DNA of 52,313 nt from Pseudomonas sp. CBZ-4 (GTDB lineage: Bacteria > Pseudomonadota > Gammaproteobacteria > Pseudomonadales > Pseudomonadaceae): positions 1 through 52,313 of the forward strand of contig NZ_ANNV01000092.1 in NCBI RefSeq assembly GCF_000346755.1, written 5' to 3'. The notes below the pieces were generated by a model. That model was not told where the DNA came from and did not search any database. It worked only from the letters and a program-made list of their open reading frames with translations. Made by a program: the position numbers and the translations under genes. Shown here piece by piece: positions 26,813 through 36,371 of this stretch. Positions within the stretch are counted from its first letter, which is position 1. Each line of letters begins with the position of its first letter.

Positions 26813-27019
26813 TGGATTTTGTCTCGATATTACTCAGCAGTTTTAACCACGCAAGTGCGCAGTCATCATTGGGGGGAATGGTAAATCAAAACTAACTGTC
26901 CGTGGCTTAAATAACGGACTTGTAATTGTTAAGCAATACGCTTGATAACCTCGCAGGTTAATGTGTCGCCATCTGGGTTTGTCAATTGCGGACCCTCCCC
27001 CATTAGGTGAATTTACCTT
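26813..27019. promoter_or_regulatory. Divergent region with a weak copy of the czc-region motif
   Basis: A spacer of 207 bases between the lone regulator and the small ORF at 27020. CTTGTAATTGTTAAG at 26919-26933 shares the TTGTAAT core with the 22-nt motif found elsewhere in the metal region but lacks the rest. Confidence 0.35.
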
Positions 27020-27169
27020 ATGAAATATTGGGTTGTTCTATTTGTCGTGGGCGCTCTGTTCCGTTCAGATGATGGGGTCGACTCTCACGTTGAGGACGTG
27101 GGCCACTGGTGCAGCCATGAACTCCATCGGGATGCCATGCACATCCTTGAACAGGTATTGGAATTTTAG
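27020..27169 (+). CDS. Small secreted His-rich peptide (possibly CzcI-like)
   Basis: A 49-residue frame. AGGTGA lies nine bases before the ATG. The N-terminus MKYWVVLFVVGALF is a hydrophobic signal or anchor, followed by HVEDVGHWCSHELHRDAMH with five His and one Cys in a short span, ending LEQVLEF. A small periplasmic metal-binding peptide is plausible at this position. CzcI, a small protein of czc clusters, is the nearest concept, but I cannot show homology. Confidence 0.55.
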   Translation: MKYWVVLFVVGALFRSDDGVDSHVEDVGHWCSHELHRDAMHILEQVLEF

Positions 27170-27170
27170 T

Positions 27171-27194
27171 AAAAAAAAACGCCCCGAAGGGCGT
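27171..27194 (-). terminator. Rho-independent terminator of the porin gene
   Basis: On the minus strand ACGCC-CTTCG-GGGCGT is followed by nine T. It also lies inside reach of a longer inverted repeat, ATTCACCTT (27200-27208) with AAGGTGAAT (27235-27243). It ends the minus-strand porin transcript. Confidence 0.8.
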
Positions 27195-27308
27195 AAAATA
27201 TTCACCTTTTACCAAAGGAGCATTTAAGCAACTCAAGGTGAATTCGTTGAACTAGCGATTTGCTTTTCAGAAGTTCCGGCTGGAGGAGTAGCAGAGCAAC
27301 GCAATGGC

Positions 27309-28655
27309 TTATAGTACCGAAAGTGGGTATTCAACGATCAGGCGCACTTCATCCAAATCCGATTCGAAAGCAGTTGCTCGTGTATTTGCTTGGCGCAATC
27401 TCAAAGAAAGGTCTTTGGCAGCTCCTGTTTGCACTACGTATTTAACCTCAATGTCACGCTCCCAACGTTTCTGATTGGTGAGCGGATTGCCATTGTCATC
27501 GGTACGCATGTAAAACTGATTGGCATTAGAGTAGTCCGCGCCAGAGCCTTTGGCATAGCGAGTCATGAACGAAAGGCCTGGAATACCGTAGTCGGTCATG
27601 TTTAGGTCGTAGCGCAGCATCCAAGAGCGTTCTTTTGGCGAGTTGAAATCGCTGTACTGAATTGAGTTGTCGACGAATATCGAGTCTGATTGACGTAAAT
27701 AGTCGAAATCGTCATCGCCATTGTTACGCTGATGCGACAGTGCGAGGGTGTGTGCACCATACCTGACGCCGAGCTTGGCGCTCCAGATATTATTATCGAA
27801 CTCACCCAAACGTTTCTTGCCTTCGTCAACAGCTTTATAGTAATTAAAGCCGCTGATCAGGGTCAAATCATTGCTAAGCGGGTAGGAGACGCTTGTCCCG
27901 GCGTAGTATTGATTCCATACATCTTTTAGCTGGCTGGCATAGAGACTTACAGTAACACTGTCGTTGACCTTGTAATCGCCGCCACCGTAACCGATCCAAG
28001 GCGAGTTGACTGGGCCGCCATAGAAGGTCACGAAGTTATCGTTCAGGTCGCTGGATACTGGTTGGCTCATCGCGTGTAGTCTACCACCCTGCAGGGTGAG
28101 GCCTTGCATGCTGGTGTTTTCAACCGTTACACCGCGGAAGCTTTCTGGCAGTAGACGTGCGTCTCCTGATGCAACGACTGGTGTCGCTGGGAAGACATCA
28201 CCCAATTTCACTACGGTATCGAACAGGCGGACTTTGGCAGCCCCCCCAACCTTCGTGTATTCATCACGGGCCTGGCCCTTTCCATCAACTGGCAACACAT
28301 CGAAGGAGCTTCGGCCGCCGTTACGGCCATCGCCTGTATCGAGCTTGAGGCCGATCATAGCGAAGGCATCTAAACCAAAGCCGACGGTGCCTTGGGTGAA
28401 GCCCGAGTTGAATTTAGAAATTATCGCATGCGCCCAAGCTTCAGAATATCCGTTGGTGTTTCCCTTGCCGCTATTGAACGTTGGCGCAGAAGAGCTGCGA
28501 TTATCACGATTGAAATAGAAGTTTCGGTTTAAAACAGTGAGGCTGCTACCGTCAATAAAACCTTCTGATGACTTATCTTCCGCGTTTGCTATAGCTGTAT
28601 AGCTTATGGAAAAAGCAGAAGCTGCCAACACACACAACGGTACTTTAATTTTCAT
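27309..28655 (-). CDS. OprD-family outer-membrane porin
   Basis: Substrate-specific porin of 448 residues. The signal peptide is MKIKVPLCVLAASAFSISYT, with cleavage after IANA (about residue 25). The mature part starts EDKSSEGFIDGSSLTVLNRN and contains the OprD signatures YFNRDNR, AWAHAIISKFNSGFTQGTVG and FSHQ-like LALSHQRNNGDDDFDYLRQS. The barrel ends LIVEYPLSVL. It is divergent from czcC, with two copies of the shared operator motif in the 401-base gap. In pseudomonads a czc-linked OprD porin is repressed or induced with metal efflux. The direction here is not known. Confidence 0.93.
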   Translation of the reverse strand: MKIKVPLCVLAASAFSISYTAIANAEDKSSEGFIDGSSLTVLNRNFYFNRDNRSSSAPTFNSGKGNTNGYSEAWAHAIISKFNSGFTQGTVGFGLDAFAMIGLKLDTGDGRNGGRSSFDVLPVDGKGQARDEYTKVGGAAKVRLFDTVVKLGDVFPATPVVASGDARLLPESFRGVTVENTSMQGLTLQGGRLHAMSQPVSSDLNDNFVTFYGGPVNSPWIGYGGGDYKVNDSVTVSLYASQLKDVWNQYYAGTSVSYPLSNDLTLISGFNYYKAVDEGKKRLGEFDNNIWSAKLGVRYGAHTLALSHQRNNGDDDFDYLRQSDSIFVDNSIQYSDFNSPKERSWMLRYDLNMTDYGIPGLSFMTRYAKGSGADYSNANQFYMRTDDNGNPLTNQKRWERDIEVKYVVQTGAAKDLSLRLRQANTRATAFESDLDEVRLIVEYPLSVL

Positions 28656-28780
28656 TTGATGCCCCTTTGATTACGGCAGCTTTTATTTTGATTTACCGAC
28701 ACGGCTATATTTTTTTTGTGGCCCGGCCGGGCACCTGCGTAGGACCTGACATGATAGTTGCAGATCAAAGATAACGGATT

Positions 28781-28802
28781 GGTGATAGAAAAATTACAAT
28801 TT
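28781..28802 (-). promoter_or_regulatory. Shared czc-region motif upstream of the porin
   Basis: Minus strand AAATTGTAATTTTTC followed by TATCACC. It points towards the porin start 126 bases away. This is the best-formed copy of a motif repeated in this region. Confidence 0.6.
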
Positions 28803-28923
28803 GGCAATCTAATTGTTATCTGTCGTATTTAAGGACGTTTTGTAGCTGCGGACTGATTTACTCAATAGCTTGTCCCGTGCGCAACTGGGCGGGAAATTTT
28901 AATGTCGAACGTACTTTCTAACG

Positions 28924-28945
28924 AAATTGTAATTTTACAGCCACC
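28924..28945 (+). promoter_or_regulatory. Shared czc-region motif upstream of czcC
   Basis: AAATTGTAATTTTAC followed by AGCCACC. It points towards czcC, whose start lies 111 bases downstream. Its first 14 bases match the porin-side copy. Confidence 0.6.
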
Positions 28946-29056
28946 CCACTGATAGCGATCGCTGATTAGAGTGCCATCACCTGATCCAGTGGAGCTTGGC
29001 GGCTGTAAATACGTTCTCGCCAAGCTTTATCAAAGTTTGTGCACGAGGACCATAAA

Positions 29057-30334
29057 GTGCCCTGGTATAATCACAACGTTTTATCTAAAACCTCTGTCTT
29101 TGTCTTTCCCTTGAGAGCCATTGCATTCTGTACGCTCCTTTCAGGAGCGATCGTGCCAGCCGCATTTGCTCAGAGTATTAGCCTGGCCGAAGCGCTTTCC
29201 ACTGCAATGGATGCTAACCCCGATCTTGCAGCTGCGCGTCAGGAAATCGGCATCTCGGAAGGAGTTCGCAAGCAAGCGGGACTCATCCCTAATCCTGAAA
29301 TTTCGTATGACGTGGAAGACACCCGTCGTAATACAAGCACGACCACAGTCACCCTTAGTCAGCCTTTAGAGTTGGGTGGCAAACGAAGTGCTCGTATCGA
29401 AGTTGCCACCTACGGTCAAACCGTCGCGCAGCTAGAGCTGGACCGACGAGTCAATGGTCTTCGTGCGGATGTTGTCCAGTTTTTCTACGCCGCCTTAAGG
29501 GCTCAGACAGGCTTGAACCTGGCAAAACAATCTTTGGAGCTCACCGAACGCGGTCTGCGCATAGTCGATGGTCGGGTGCGCGCCGGTAAGTCCTCACCGG
29601 TGGAGGCTACGCGCGCCCAGGTGCAGTTGGCTGAAGCCAAGTTACAGGTAAGGCGCGCTGAAACAGCGAAGTCAACGGCTTACCAGCAATTGGCCCAGGT
29701 AATAGGCAGCTCGGCTACTGCATTTGATCGTCTGGACTCGCCAAACCTATCTCCCGGCATTCCGCCGCAGGCCGCAGAATTATTGGCGAAGCTTGATCAA
29801 ACTGCAGAGATGCGACAGGCGCTTGCTCAAATAGACAAGAGCGATGCCTCACTCGGGTCGGAAAAGGCCCAACGTATCCCGAATCTCACTGTGAGTGTGG
29901 GTAGCCAATATGACCGGTCTGTTCGCGAGCGGGTCAACCTCGTGGGGCTGTCGATGCCTTTGCCGCTCTTTGATCGTAATCAGGGCAACATTCTTTCCGC
30001 TTCTCGCCGCGCAGATCAGGCCCGAGACCAACGAAACGCTGTAGAGCTAAGGCTACGCTCCGAAACCCAAACCGCAGTTAACCAGTGGGCTACCGCCATG
30101 CAAGAGGTCGAGTCTTACGACAAGACGATTCTGCCTTCAGCTCAACTGGCCGTGGATACCGCAACGCGTGGATTTGAGATGGGCAAATTCGGCTTCATCG
30201 AAGTGCTGGATGCGCAGCGCACCTTGATAGTCGCTCGTGGCCAGTACCTCGACTCGTTGGCGGCTGCAACCAATGCGCGTGCGCAGGTGGAAAGGGTTTA
30301 TGGCGACGTCGGATCGAATGCCAGTTTTCGCTGA
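29057..30334 (+). CDS. czcC: CzcC: outer-membrane channel of Co/Zn/Cd efflux
   Basis: TolC-family outer-membrane factor of 425 residues, the exit duct of the CzcCBA tripartite pump. A signal peptide precedes PAAFAQSISLAEALSTAMDA. Long helical repeats follow, with SQPLELGGKRSARIEVATYG (residues about 93-112) and the C-terminal mirror FDRNQGNILSASRRADQARD. I choose GTG at 29057 because GAGGA lies eight bases before it. The frame opens at another GTG, 29039. It is the first gene of czcC-czcB-czcA. Confidence 0.93.
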   Translation: MPWYNHNVLSKTSVFVFPLRAIAFCTLLSGAIVPAAFAQSISLAEALSTAMDANPDLAAARQEIGISEGVRKQAGLIPNPEISYDVEDTRRNTSTTTVTLSQPLELGGKRSARIEVATYGQTVAQLELDRRVNGLRADVVQFFYAALRAQTGLNLAKQSLELTERGLRIVDGRVRAGKSSPVEATRAQVQLAEAKLQVRRAETAKSTAYQQLAQVIGSSATAFDRLDSPNLSPGIPPQAAELLAKLDQTAEMRQALAQIDKSDASLGSEKAQRIPNLTVSVGSQYDRSVRERVNLVGLSMPLPLFDRNQGNILSASRRADQARDQRNAVELRLRSETQTAVNQWATAMQEVESYDKTILPSAQLAVDTATRGFEMGKFGFIEVLDAQRTLIVARGQYLDSLAAATNARAQVERVYGDVGSNASFR

Positions 30335-30401
30335 ACGCCTAGACATTTTCCTCGGTACGCGTCTTTGAATAAGCCGCTACCTACGATCAGCAGGAGTAAC
30401 A

Positions 30402-31658
30402 ATGGACAACAAACGTAAGATCGCACTGGCGGTAGTCGCTGTGGCAGCCCTTGGATTTGGCAGCTTCGCCTGGAACTCTAGTTCTGAGCAGCCGCCAGCC
30501 AGTAATGCCGAACACGGCGCTGAGGACGGCCATGAGCATAAGAAGATTGCCGCAGCACCCGCTGAAGAGGGGGGGGATGATGGCCACGGTGAGGAGGGCC
30601 ACAGCGACAGCGAAAAGGGAGAGGAGGAAGAAGGCAAGATGACGCTTAGCGCTGAGCAGATCAAGGCTGCCGGTGTCGTCCTCGAAGCTGCGGCTCCCCG
30701 TGAACTTAGCACCGTCGTGACTTTTCCTGGCGAGATACGGTTTGACGAGGACCATACAGCGCATGTCGTGCCTCGCGTACCTGGCGTTGTAGAAAGCGTT
30801 CAGGCCAACCTCGGAGAGTCGGTTAAGAAGGGGCAAGTCCTTGCGGTGATTGCGAGTCAACAGATCTCCGATCTACGCAGTGAGCAACAAGCCGCTCAAC
30901 GACGTGTAGAACTGGCACGTTTGACCTTCGACCGCGAGAAACAGTTGTGGCAGGACAAAATCTCCGCCGAACAGGATTACCTCCAGGCTCGTCAAGGGTT
31001 GCAAGAGGCAGATATATCCTTGGCCAATGCTAAGCAAAAGGTCGGAGCTATCGGGGCATCGGTCAATTCTGCCGGCGGTAACCGCTACGAGCTTCGCGCG
31101 CCCTTCGACGCAGTTGTCGTGGAGAAGCACCTGACCGTCGGTGAGGTTGTCAGCGAGGCAACCAACGCTTTCATTCTTTCAGACCTCAATCAGGTGTGGG
31201 CAACCTTCGCAGTTCCTCCGAGCGATTTGGGGAAGGTTGTGACAGGCCGTGCGGTAAAGGTTTCTTCGCCTGACATGAAGGCTGAGGTGGACGGCAAGGT
31301 TGGTTATGTAGGCAGCCTCCTGGGTGAGCAGAACCGTGCAGCGACCGTTCGCGTCACGCTGACCAATCCAAATGGAGCCTGGCGACCAGGCCTTTTCGTA
31401 AGCATCGCGGTCACTTCACAGACTGATCGGGTGGCCGTAGCCGTTCCAGAATCCGCAGTGCAGACCGTTGAGGAAAAGCCTGCGGTATTCGTCAGGACCA
31501 CTGAGGGATTTGACACTCGCACGGTAACGCTTGGTCGCCGTGCAGGTGGCTATGTGGAAATAACCGAAGGCCTCCAATCCGGCGCCCAAGTGGCAGCCAG
31601 TGGCAGCTTCACGCTCAAGTCCGAGCTCGGCAAGGCTAGTGCCGAGCACAGTCACTGA
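30402..31658 (+). CDS. czcB: CzcB: periplasmic adaptor of Co/Zn/Cd efflux
   Basis: Membrane-fusion protein of 418 residues linking CzcA to CzcC. One N-terminal membrane segment (ALAVVAVAALGFGSFAW) is followed by a His- and acid-rich stretch (AEHGAEDGHEHKKIAAAPAE and GHGEEGHSDSEKGEEEE, residues about 36-78). Such stretches are typical of metal-type adaptors and may collect metal. The barrel-sandwich domain has ARVPG-like VPRVPGVVESVQANLGESVK. The hairpin and ELRAPFDAVVVEKHLTVGE follow. The C-terminus ends AEHSH. The gene lies 67 bases after czcC. Confidence 0.94.
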   Translation: MDNKRKIALAVVAVAALGFGSFAWNSSSEQPPASNAEHGAEDGHEHKKIAAAPAEEGGDDGHGEEGHSDSEKGEEEEGKMTLSAEQIKAAGVVLEAAAPRELSTVVTFPGEIRFDEDHTAHVVPRVPGVVESVQANLGESVKKGQVLAVIASQQISDLRSEQQAAQRRVELARLTFDREKQLWQDKISAEQDYLQARQGLQEADISLANAKQKVGAIGASVNSAGGNRYELRAPFDAVVVEKHLTVGEVVSEATNAFILSDLNQVWATFAVPPSDLGKVVTGRAVKVSSPDMKAEVDGKVGYVGSLLGEQNRAATVRVTLTNPNGAWRPGLFVSIAVTSQTDRVAVAVPESAVQTVEEKPAVFVRTTEGFDTRTVTLGRRAGGYVEITEGLQSGAQVAASGSFTLKSELGKASAEHSH

Positions 31659-31682
31659 TGCGAACTGACAGGATCATTCCAC

Positions 31683-34600
31683 ATGTTTGAACGTCTCATA
31701 AGATTCGCCATTGAGCAGCGCATCGTTGTAATGATAGCCGTGCTGATCATGGCCGGTATCGGTGTCTACAGCTATCAAAAGCTGCCTATTGATGCAGTAC
31801 CAGATATTACCAACGTACAGGTTCAGGTCAACACTGCTGCTCCTGGTTACTCTCCGTTGGAAACCGAACAGCGAATTACCTTTCCAGTTGAAACGGCAAT
31901 GGCTGGCTTGCCGGGCCTTCAGCAGACTCGTTCCCTTTCTCGCTCTGGACTATCTCAGGTCACCGTCATTTTTGAAGACGGCACCGACATCTTCTTCGCT
32001 AGGCAACAGGTCAACGAGCGACTGCAGGTAGCGAAGGAGCAGTTGCCGGATGGCGTAGACGCAGTGATGGGGCCTGTATCAACGGGTCTCGGCGAGATCT
32101 TCCTGTGGACTGTCGAGACTGAGAAAGGCGCTGTCAAAGAGGATGGTACGGCCTATACACCAACTGATTTGCGCGTGATCCAGGATTGGATAATCAAGCC
32201 ACAATTGCGCAACGTCCGGGGTGTGGCCGAGATCAACACCATTGGTGGCTATGCCAAGCAGTACCTGATTGCTCCGGATCCGAAACGTCTGGCCACTTAC
32301 AAGCTGACTCTTAATGATCTGGTCGCTGCCTTGGAAAGCAACAACGCCAACGTTGGCGCCGGTTACGTCGAGCGCAGCGGTGAGCAGTTGCTCATCCGCG
32401 CACCCGGCCAGGTAGGCAGTATCGAAGATATCGCCAATATTGTGATTACCAGTGTCGATGGCGTGCCGATTCGAGTCAGCAATGTCGCTGAAGTCAGCAT
32501 CGGGAAAGAGCTCCGCTCTGGAGCTGCTACTGAGAACGGTCGAGAGGTTGTATTGGGTACGGTGTTCATGCTGATCGGCGAAAACAGCCGGACAGTATCT
32601 CAAGCTGTTGCAGCCAAACTGGCTGACATTAACCGTACCCTACCCAAGGGCGTTGTTGCCGTTACCGTCTACGACCGTACCAATTTGGTTGAAAAAGCCA
32701 TATCGACAGTGAAGAAGAACCTGATTGAAGGGGCGATTCTTGTAATCGTTATCTTGTTCCTGTTCCTCGGTAACATCCGTGCGGCACTGATCACTGCCAT
32801 GGTGATCCCGTTGTCCATGTTGTTCACGTTTACAGGCATGTTCAACAACAAGGTCAGTGCCAACTTGATGAGCCTTGGCGCACTCGACTTTGGCATCATT
32901 GTTGATGGGGCGGTAGTGATTGTCGAGAACGCAATCAGGCGCCTGGCTCATGCACAAAACAAGCATGGGCGGATGCTCACCAAAGCCGAGCGCTTTCACG
33001 AGGTTTTTGCAGCTGCACGGGAAGCTCGCCGCCCCTTGATCTTCGGTCAGCTGATTATCATGGTTGTGTATTTGCCGATCTTTGCACTCACCGGTGTCGA
33101 AGGAAAAATGTTCCACCCCATGGCATTTACCGTGGTGATGGCACTTGTCGGCGCGATGATTCTCTCCGTAACCTTTGTTCCTGCGGCAATTGCCATGTTC
33201 GTCACAGGCAAGGTCAAGGAAGAAGAGGGGATGGTGATGCGTATTGCACGGCAGCGTTACGCTCCCGTTCTGCAGTGGGTGCTTAAGCATAGAAGCATCG
33301 CATTTTCCGCCGCCATAGCCTTGGTCGTTCTAAGTGGTGTGCTCGCGAGCCGAATGGGCAGTGAGTTCATTCCGAGTCTGAGTGAAGGGGATTTTGCGCT
33401 GCAGGCTTTACGAGTACCGGGGACTAGCTTGACTCAGTCCGTAGACATGCAGCAGCGCTTGGAAAAAGCCGTCATTGAGCAGGTGCCTGAGGTCGAGCGA
33501 ATGTTTGCCCGTACCGGCACAGCGGAAATTGCTTCCGATCCAATGCCGCCGAATATCTCAGACGCTTACGTGATGCTGAAGCCGAAAGACCAGTGGCCAG
33601 ATCCCAATCGATCGCGTGAAGAGCTAATTGCTGAAGTTCAGAAAGCTGCAGCAAGTGTGCCTGGCAGCAACTATGAGTTGTCCCAACCTATTCAACTGCG
33701 CTTCAACGAACTCATTTCGGGTGTCCGCAGTGACGTGGCCGTCAAGGTGTTCGGCGATGACATGGACGTTCTAAATCGAACAGCAGCGAAGATAGCCACT
33801 GCATTAAAGGGTGTCCAGGGGTCTTCGGAGGTGAAGGTAGAGCAGACTACAGGCCTGCCTGTACTTACCATCAATATTGATCGGGAGAAGGCAGCACGTT
33901 ACAGCCTGAACATCGGCGCAGTGCAAGATGCGATTGCAATCGCAGTAGGTGGTCGTCAGGCCGGCACGCTTTATGAGGGCGATCGCCGCTTCGATATGGT
34001 GGTACGTCTATCTGAAACACTGCGTACAGATGTAGCGGGGTTGTCCGGCTTGCTGATTCCCGTGCCGCCGAATGCGGCACAAGGGGCGAATCAAATCGGC
34101 TTCATTCCGCTGTCCCAAGTGGCTAGCCTGGATCTGCAGCTAGGTCCGAACCAGATAAGCCGAGAGAACGGTAAGCGTGTTGTTGTGGTCAGCGCAAACG
34201 TTCGGGGGCGTGACCTTGGTTCGTTTGTTGAAGAAGCGAGCAGTGCTCTGGCAACCGGCGTGGAGATTCCCGCTGGCTACTGGACCACGTGGGGTGGTCA
34301 GTTCGAGCAACTGCAGTCAGCAGCCAAACGTCTGCAGGTAGTTGTTCCGGTAGCTTTGCTGTTGGTCATGACGTTGTTGTTCTTGATGTTCAACAACCTC
34401 AAGGATGGCATGCTGGTCTTCACCGGGATCCCATTCGCACTCACGGGTGGCGTAGTCGCGCTTTGGCTGCGGGATATCCCGCTGTCGATCTCGGCAGGGG
34501 TCGGATTCATTGCGCTTTCCGGTGTAGCTGTGTTGAACGGTTTGGTAATGATTTCCTTTATCCGCGGACTACGTGAGGAAGGGCGTACCCTACGTCACGC

Positions 34601-34838
34601 AGTTGATGAAGGCGCATTGACTCGATTACGGCCAGTGCTGATGACTGCCCTTGTTGCATCCCTGGGATTCATACCTATGGCACTGGCAACCGGTACCGGT
34701 GCAGAGGTTCAGCGGCCGCTGGCTACAGTCGTGATCGGCGGTATCTTGTCCTCCACCGCACTTACCTTGCTGGTGTTGCCTGCTCTGTATCAATGGGCAC
34801 ATCGCAAGGATGATGACGGCGATGAAGCAGAAAGCTGA
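31683..34838 (+). CDS. czcA: CzcA: HME-RND Co/Zn/Cd proton antiporter
   Basis: Inner-membrane RND pump of 1051 residues that exports divalent cations with proton energy. It has 12 transmembrane helices and two large periplasmic loops. The fourth-helix signature DFGIIVDGAVVIVEN places Asp402, Asp408 and Glu415 at exactly the numbers known to be essential in Cupriavidus CzcA. Other family marks are YQKLPIDAVPDITNVQVQ near residue 30 and the RND motif GNIRAALITAMVIPLSMLF. The exact metal range cannot be read from sequence. A strong terminator follows. Confidence 0.96.
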   Translation: MFERLIRFAIEQRIVVMIAVLIMAGIGVYSYQKLPIDAVPDITNVQVQVNTAAPGYSPLETEQRITFPVETAMAGLPGLQQTRSLSRSGLSQVTVIFEDGTDIFFARQQVNERLQVAKEQLPDGVDAVMGPVSTGLGEIFLWTVETEKGAVKEDGTAYTPTDLRVIQDWIIKPQLRNVRGVAEINTIGGYAKQYLIAPDPKRLATYKLTLNDLVAALESNNANVGAGYVERSGEQLLIRAPGQVGSIEDIANIVITSVDGVPIRVSNVAEVSIGKELRSGAATENGREVVLGTVFMLIGENSRTVSQAVAAKLADINRTLPKGVVAVTVYDRTNLVEKAISTVKKNLIEGAILVIVILFLFLGNIRAALITAMVIPLSMLFTFTGMFNNKVSANLMSLGALDFGIIVDGAVVIVENAIRRLAHAQNKHGRMLTKAERFHEVFAAAREARRPLIFGQLIIMVVYLPIFALTGVEGKMFHPMAFTVVMALVGAMILSVTFVPAAIAMFVTGKVKEEEGMVMRIARQRYAPVLQWVLKHRSIAFSAAIALVVLSGVLASRMGSEFIPSLSEGDFALQALRVPGTSLTQSVDMQQRLEKAVIEQVPEVERMFARTGTAEIASDPMPPNISDAYVMLKPKDQWPDPNRSREELIAEVQKAAASVPGSNYELSQPIQLRFNELISGVRSDVAVKVFGDDMDVLNRTAAKIATALKGVQGSSEVKVEQTTGLPVLTINIDREKAARYSLNIGAVQDAIAIAVGGRQAGTLYEGDRRFDMVVRLSETLRTDVAGLSGLLIPVPPNAAQGANQIGFIPLSQVASLDLQLGPNQISRENGKRVVVVSANVRGRDLGSFVEEASSALATGVEIPAGYWTTWGGQFEQLQSAAKRLQVVVPVALLLVMTLLFLMFNNLKDGMLVFTGIPFALTGGVVALWLRDIPLSISAGVGFIALSGVAVLNGLVMISFIRGLREEGRTLRHAVDEGALTRLRPVLMTALVASLGFIPMALATGTGAEVQRPLATVVIGGILSSTALTLLVLPALYQWAHRKDDDGDEAES

Positions 34839-34850
34839 TAGCCGATAAAC

Positions 34851-34880
34851 AAAAGCCCACAACAACAGTTGTGGGCTTTT
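34851..34880 (+). terminator. Rho-independent terminator of czcCBA
   Basis: AAAAGCCCACAAC and its complement ending GGGCTTTT form a stem with a 3-base loop and a T-rich tail, 12 bases after the czcA stop. Confidence 0.93.
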
Positions 34881-34912
34881 TCGTTTTTATAGGGTCGATA
34901 TTTCACCTTTCA

Positions 34913-34934
34913 AAATTGTAAGTTTTCCGTCATG
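34913..34934 (+). promoter_or_regulatory. Shared czc-region motif upstream of the DUF2790 gene
   Basis: AAATTGTAAGTTTTC followed by CGTCATG, 60 bases before the DUF2790 start. It is nearly identical over its whole length to the copy at 35857, including the preceding TTTC and the final GTCATG. Confidence 0.6.
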
Positions 34935-34994
34935 CCGGTGATGCCTATGAATTGATAAGGTTGCATCCAGTGACATTGATATCGAGAGAAACTT

Positions 34995-35321
34995 ATGAAA
35001 AAGCTTATTGTTGCAGCTGCACTTGTTTTTTGCTCTATGACTTCGCAAGCCACTACTTTTTCGGAGAAGAAGCAGATGGAATACATCCAGGAGCACCAAA
35101 GTGCCGTGGCTGCCTACGCGAAAAAAAATAACAAGCCTATGCCAGAGATTGTCGACTATAAATACGGCATGAAGATTGATGTAGAGAAATTCGTACGTCA
35201 ATCCCAGGACCCTCGTACTTGCCAGATTTATTCACGATTGATGAGCTACGAAGACCCCCAGGGTGAACTCAAGACGATTCGCTATTCTGTATTCTCGCAA
35301 TGCCCGAATAACAAAAGCTGA
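34995..35321 (+). CDS. DUF2790 small secreted protein
   Basis: Protein of 108 residues with signal peptide MKKLIVAAALVFCSMTSQA. The mature part has the DUF2790 pattern: DYKYGMKIDVEKFVRQSQ, one Cys in RTCQIYSRLMSYEDPQGELK and a closing Cys in YSVFSQCPN, which probably form a disulfide. The family occurs in Pseudomonas and often responds to metals such as copper. Function is unknown. It forms its own transcription unit with a motif upstream and a terminator downstream. Confidence 0.82.
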   Translation: MKKLIVAAALVFCSMTSQATTFSEKKQMEYIQEHQSAVAAYAKKNNKPMPEIVDYKYGMKIDVEKFVRQSQDPRTCQIYSRLMSYEDPQGELKTIRYSVFSQCPNNKS

Positions 35322-35349
35322 ATTTTTTGAATGGCTAGGCATTTAATAA

Positions 35350-35376
35350 GCGCCAGGCAATGCCTGGCGTTTTTTA
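35350..35376 (+). terminator. Rho-independent terminator of the DUF2790 gene
   Basis: GCGCCAGGCA and TGCCTGGCG pair and are followed by six T, 28 bases after the stop. Confidence 0.9.
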
Positions 35377-35951
35377 AGGCGCCTGGAGTGGTACTAGGCA
35401 AAAATTGTTGCACCGACGGTGCTACTCGCCCTCAAGCCTTAATACGTTATAGCTAATATACTTGGTTGGAACACCTGCATTCAGAACGATCGAGTTCATA
35501 ACATCTGGTTGACCCTCCTGACGGCTAAGCAATAGTAACTTTCCCTAGATTAACCTGATCGCAGCTTGCTCAGAGTGAGCTTTTGGTACTTAACCTTTTG
35601 AATATTTTGATATTAAGACGGCTAAAATTGGCGAGGCCGAATGATTGGGGCAGTGTATTTCTAAGACTTCGACCTGTGGAGTAAATTGGAAGCTTGTGGT
35701 ATGTGGGAAATCCTAGAAGCGTACAATTGTGATTCCAGTCTCTCTGCACTAACTAATCTCTGCGATAGACAAACTTACTATGTGGTCACCCATTCAACTC
35801 GCAGCAGGGTAATGTGGGGTATCTATACTTGTGATATGGATTATCTGTTTTTTTCAAAATTGTAATTTTCGAGTCATGTTGAAGTTATTCAGCTCTGAAA
35901 TCACATGTAATTTTCACTTTTTTTTCACTTTGAACTCCTTAAGCTTCGCAG
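35377..35951. other. Long AT-rich intergenic region before gtrA
   Basis: A region of 575 bases with no gene I trust. It holds the shared motif at 35857 and a half-copy ATGTAATTTTCAC at 35905-35917. Low GC suggests either a large regulatory region or remains of lost genes. Confidence 0.45.
35857..35878 (+). promoter_or_regulatory. Shared czc-region motif upstream of gtrA
   Basis: AAATTGTAATTTTCG followed by AGTCATG, 73 bases before the GtrA start. It pairs with the 34913 copy as the most similar two members of the set. Confidence 0.6.
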
Positions 35952-36371
35952 ATGGAAAATAAAAACTTGCCTATTGTAGCGTTATTTATTCGTTATCTAG
36001 GGGTCGGATCTATTGCAACGGGAATGCATTACTCTGTTTTCCTTGCACTGGTCGCGAGCGGGTTTGCTGATCCAGTGTTGGCCAGCGTTAGCGGAGGCGT
36101 CTTAGGCGCGTTTGTTAGCTATGTTGGTAATAAAAGGCTCTGCTTTATAGCGAAGGGAGATTGTAAGCTTCAACCCATTAGGTTTTTGCTGATTTCGTTG
36201 GCGACAAACCTCGGTAATGGAATGGGCATGTGGGTCTTAATTAAAATTGACCTGTCACCGTTTATATCCCAGATATTGGTGACGTTAATCCTAACTGCGC
36301 TCGGATTCATCGCACACCGTTTCTGGACATTCAATCATGCAGACATTACATCGGCTTTCCGAACGCCCTGA
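35952..36371 (+). CDS. GtrA-family membrane protein
   Basis: Protein of 139 residues with four hydrophobic segments, from FIRYLGVGSIATGMHYSVFL to the closing motif ALGFIAHRFWTFN, the hallmark of the GtrA family. GtrA proteins are thought to flip polyprenyl-phosphate-linked sugars across the inner membrane. The 35-base overlap with the next gene and its placement with a GtrB-like and a GT83 enzyme form a three-step glycosylation operon. Confidence 0.92.
   Translation: MENKNLPIVALFIRYLGVGSIATGMHYSVFLALVASGFADPVLASVSGGVLGAFVSYVGNKRLCFIAKGDCKLQPIRFLLISLATNLGNGMGMWVLIKIDLSPFISQILVTLILTALGFIAHRFWTFNHADITSAFRTP

Noticed and set aside
35701..35868. A 55-codon frame starting MWEILEAYNCDSS before gtrA
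   Set aside because: It has no ribosome-binding site, runs into the regulatory motif at 35857 and has no protein-family signal.
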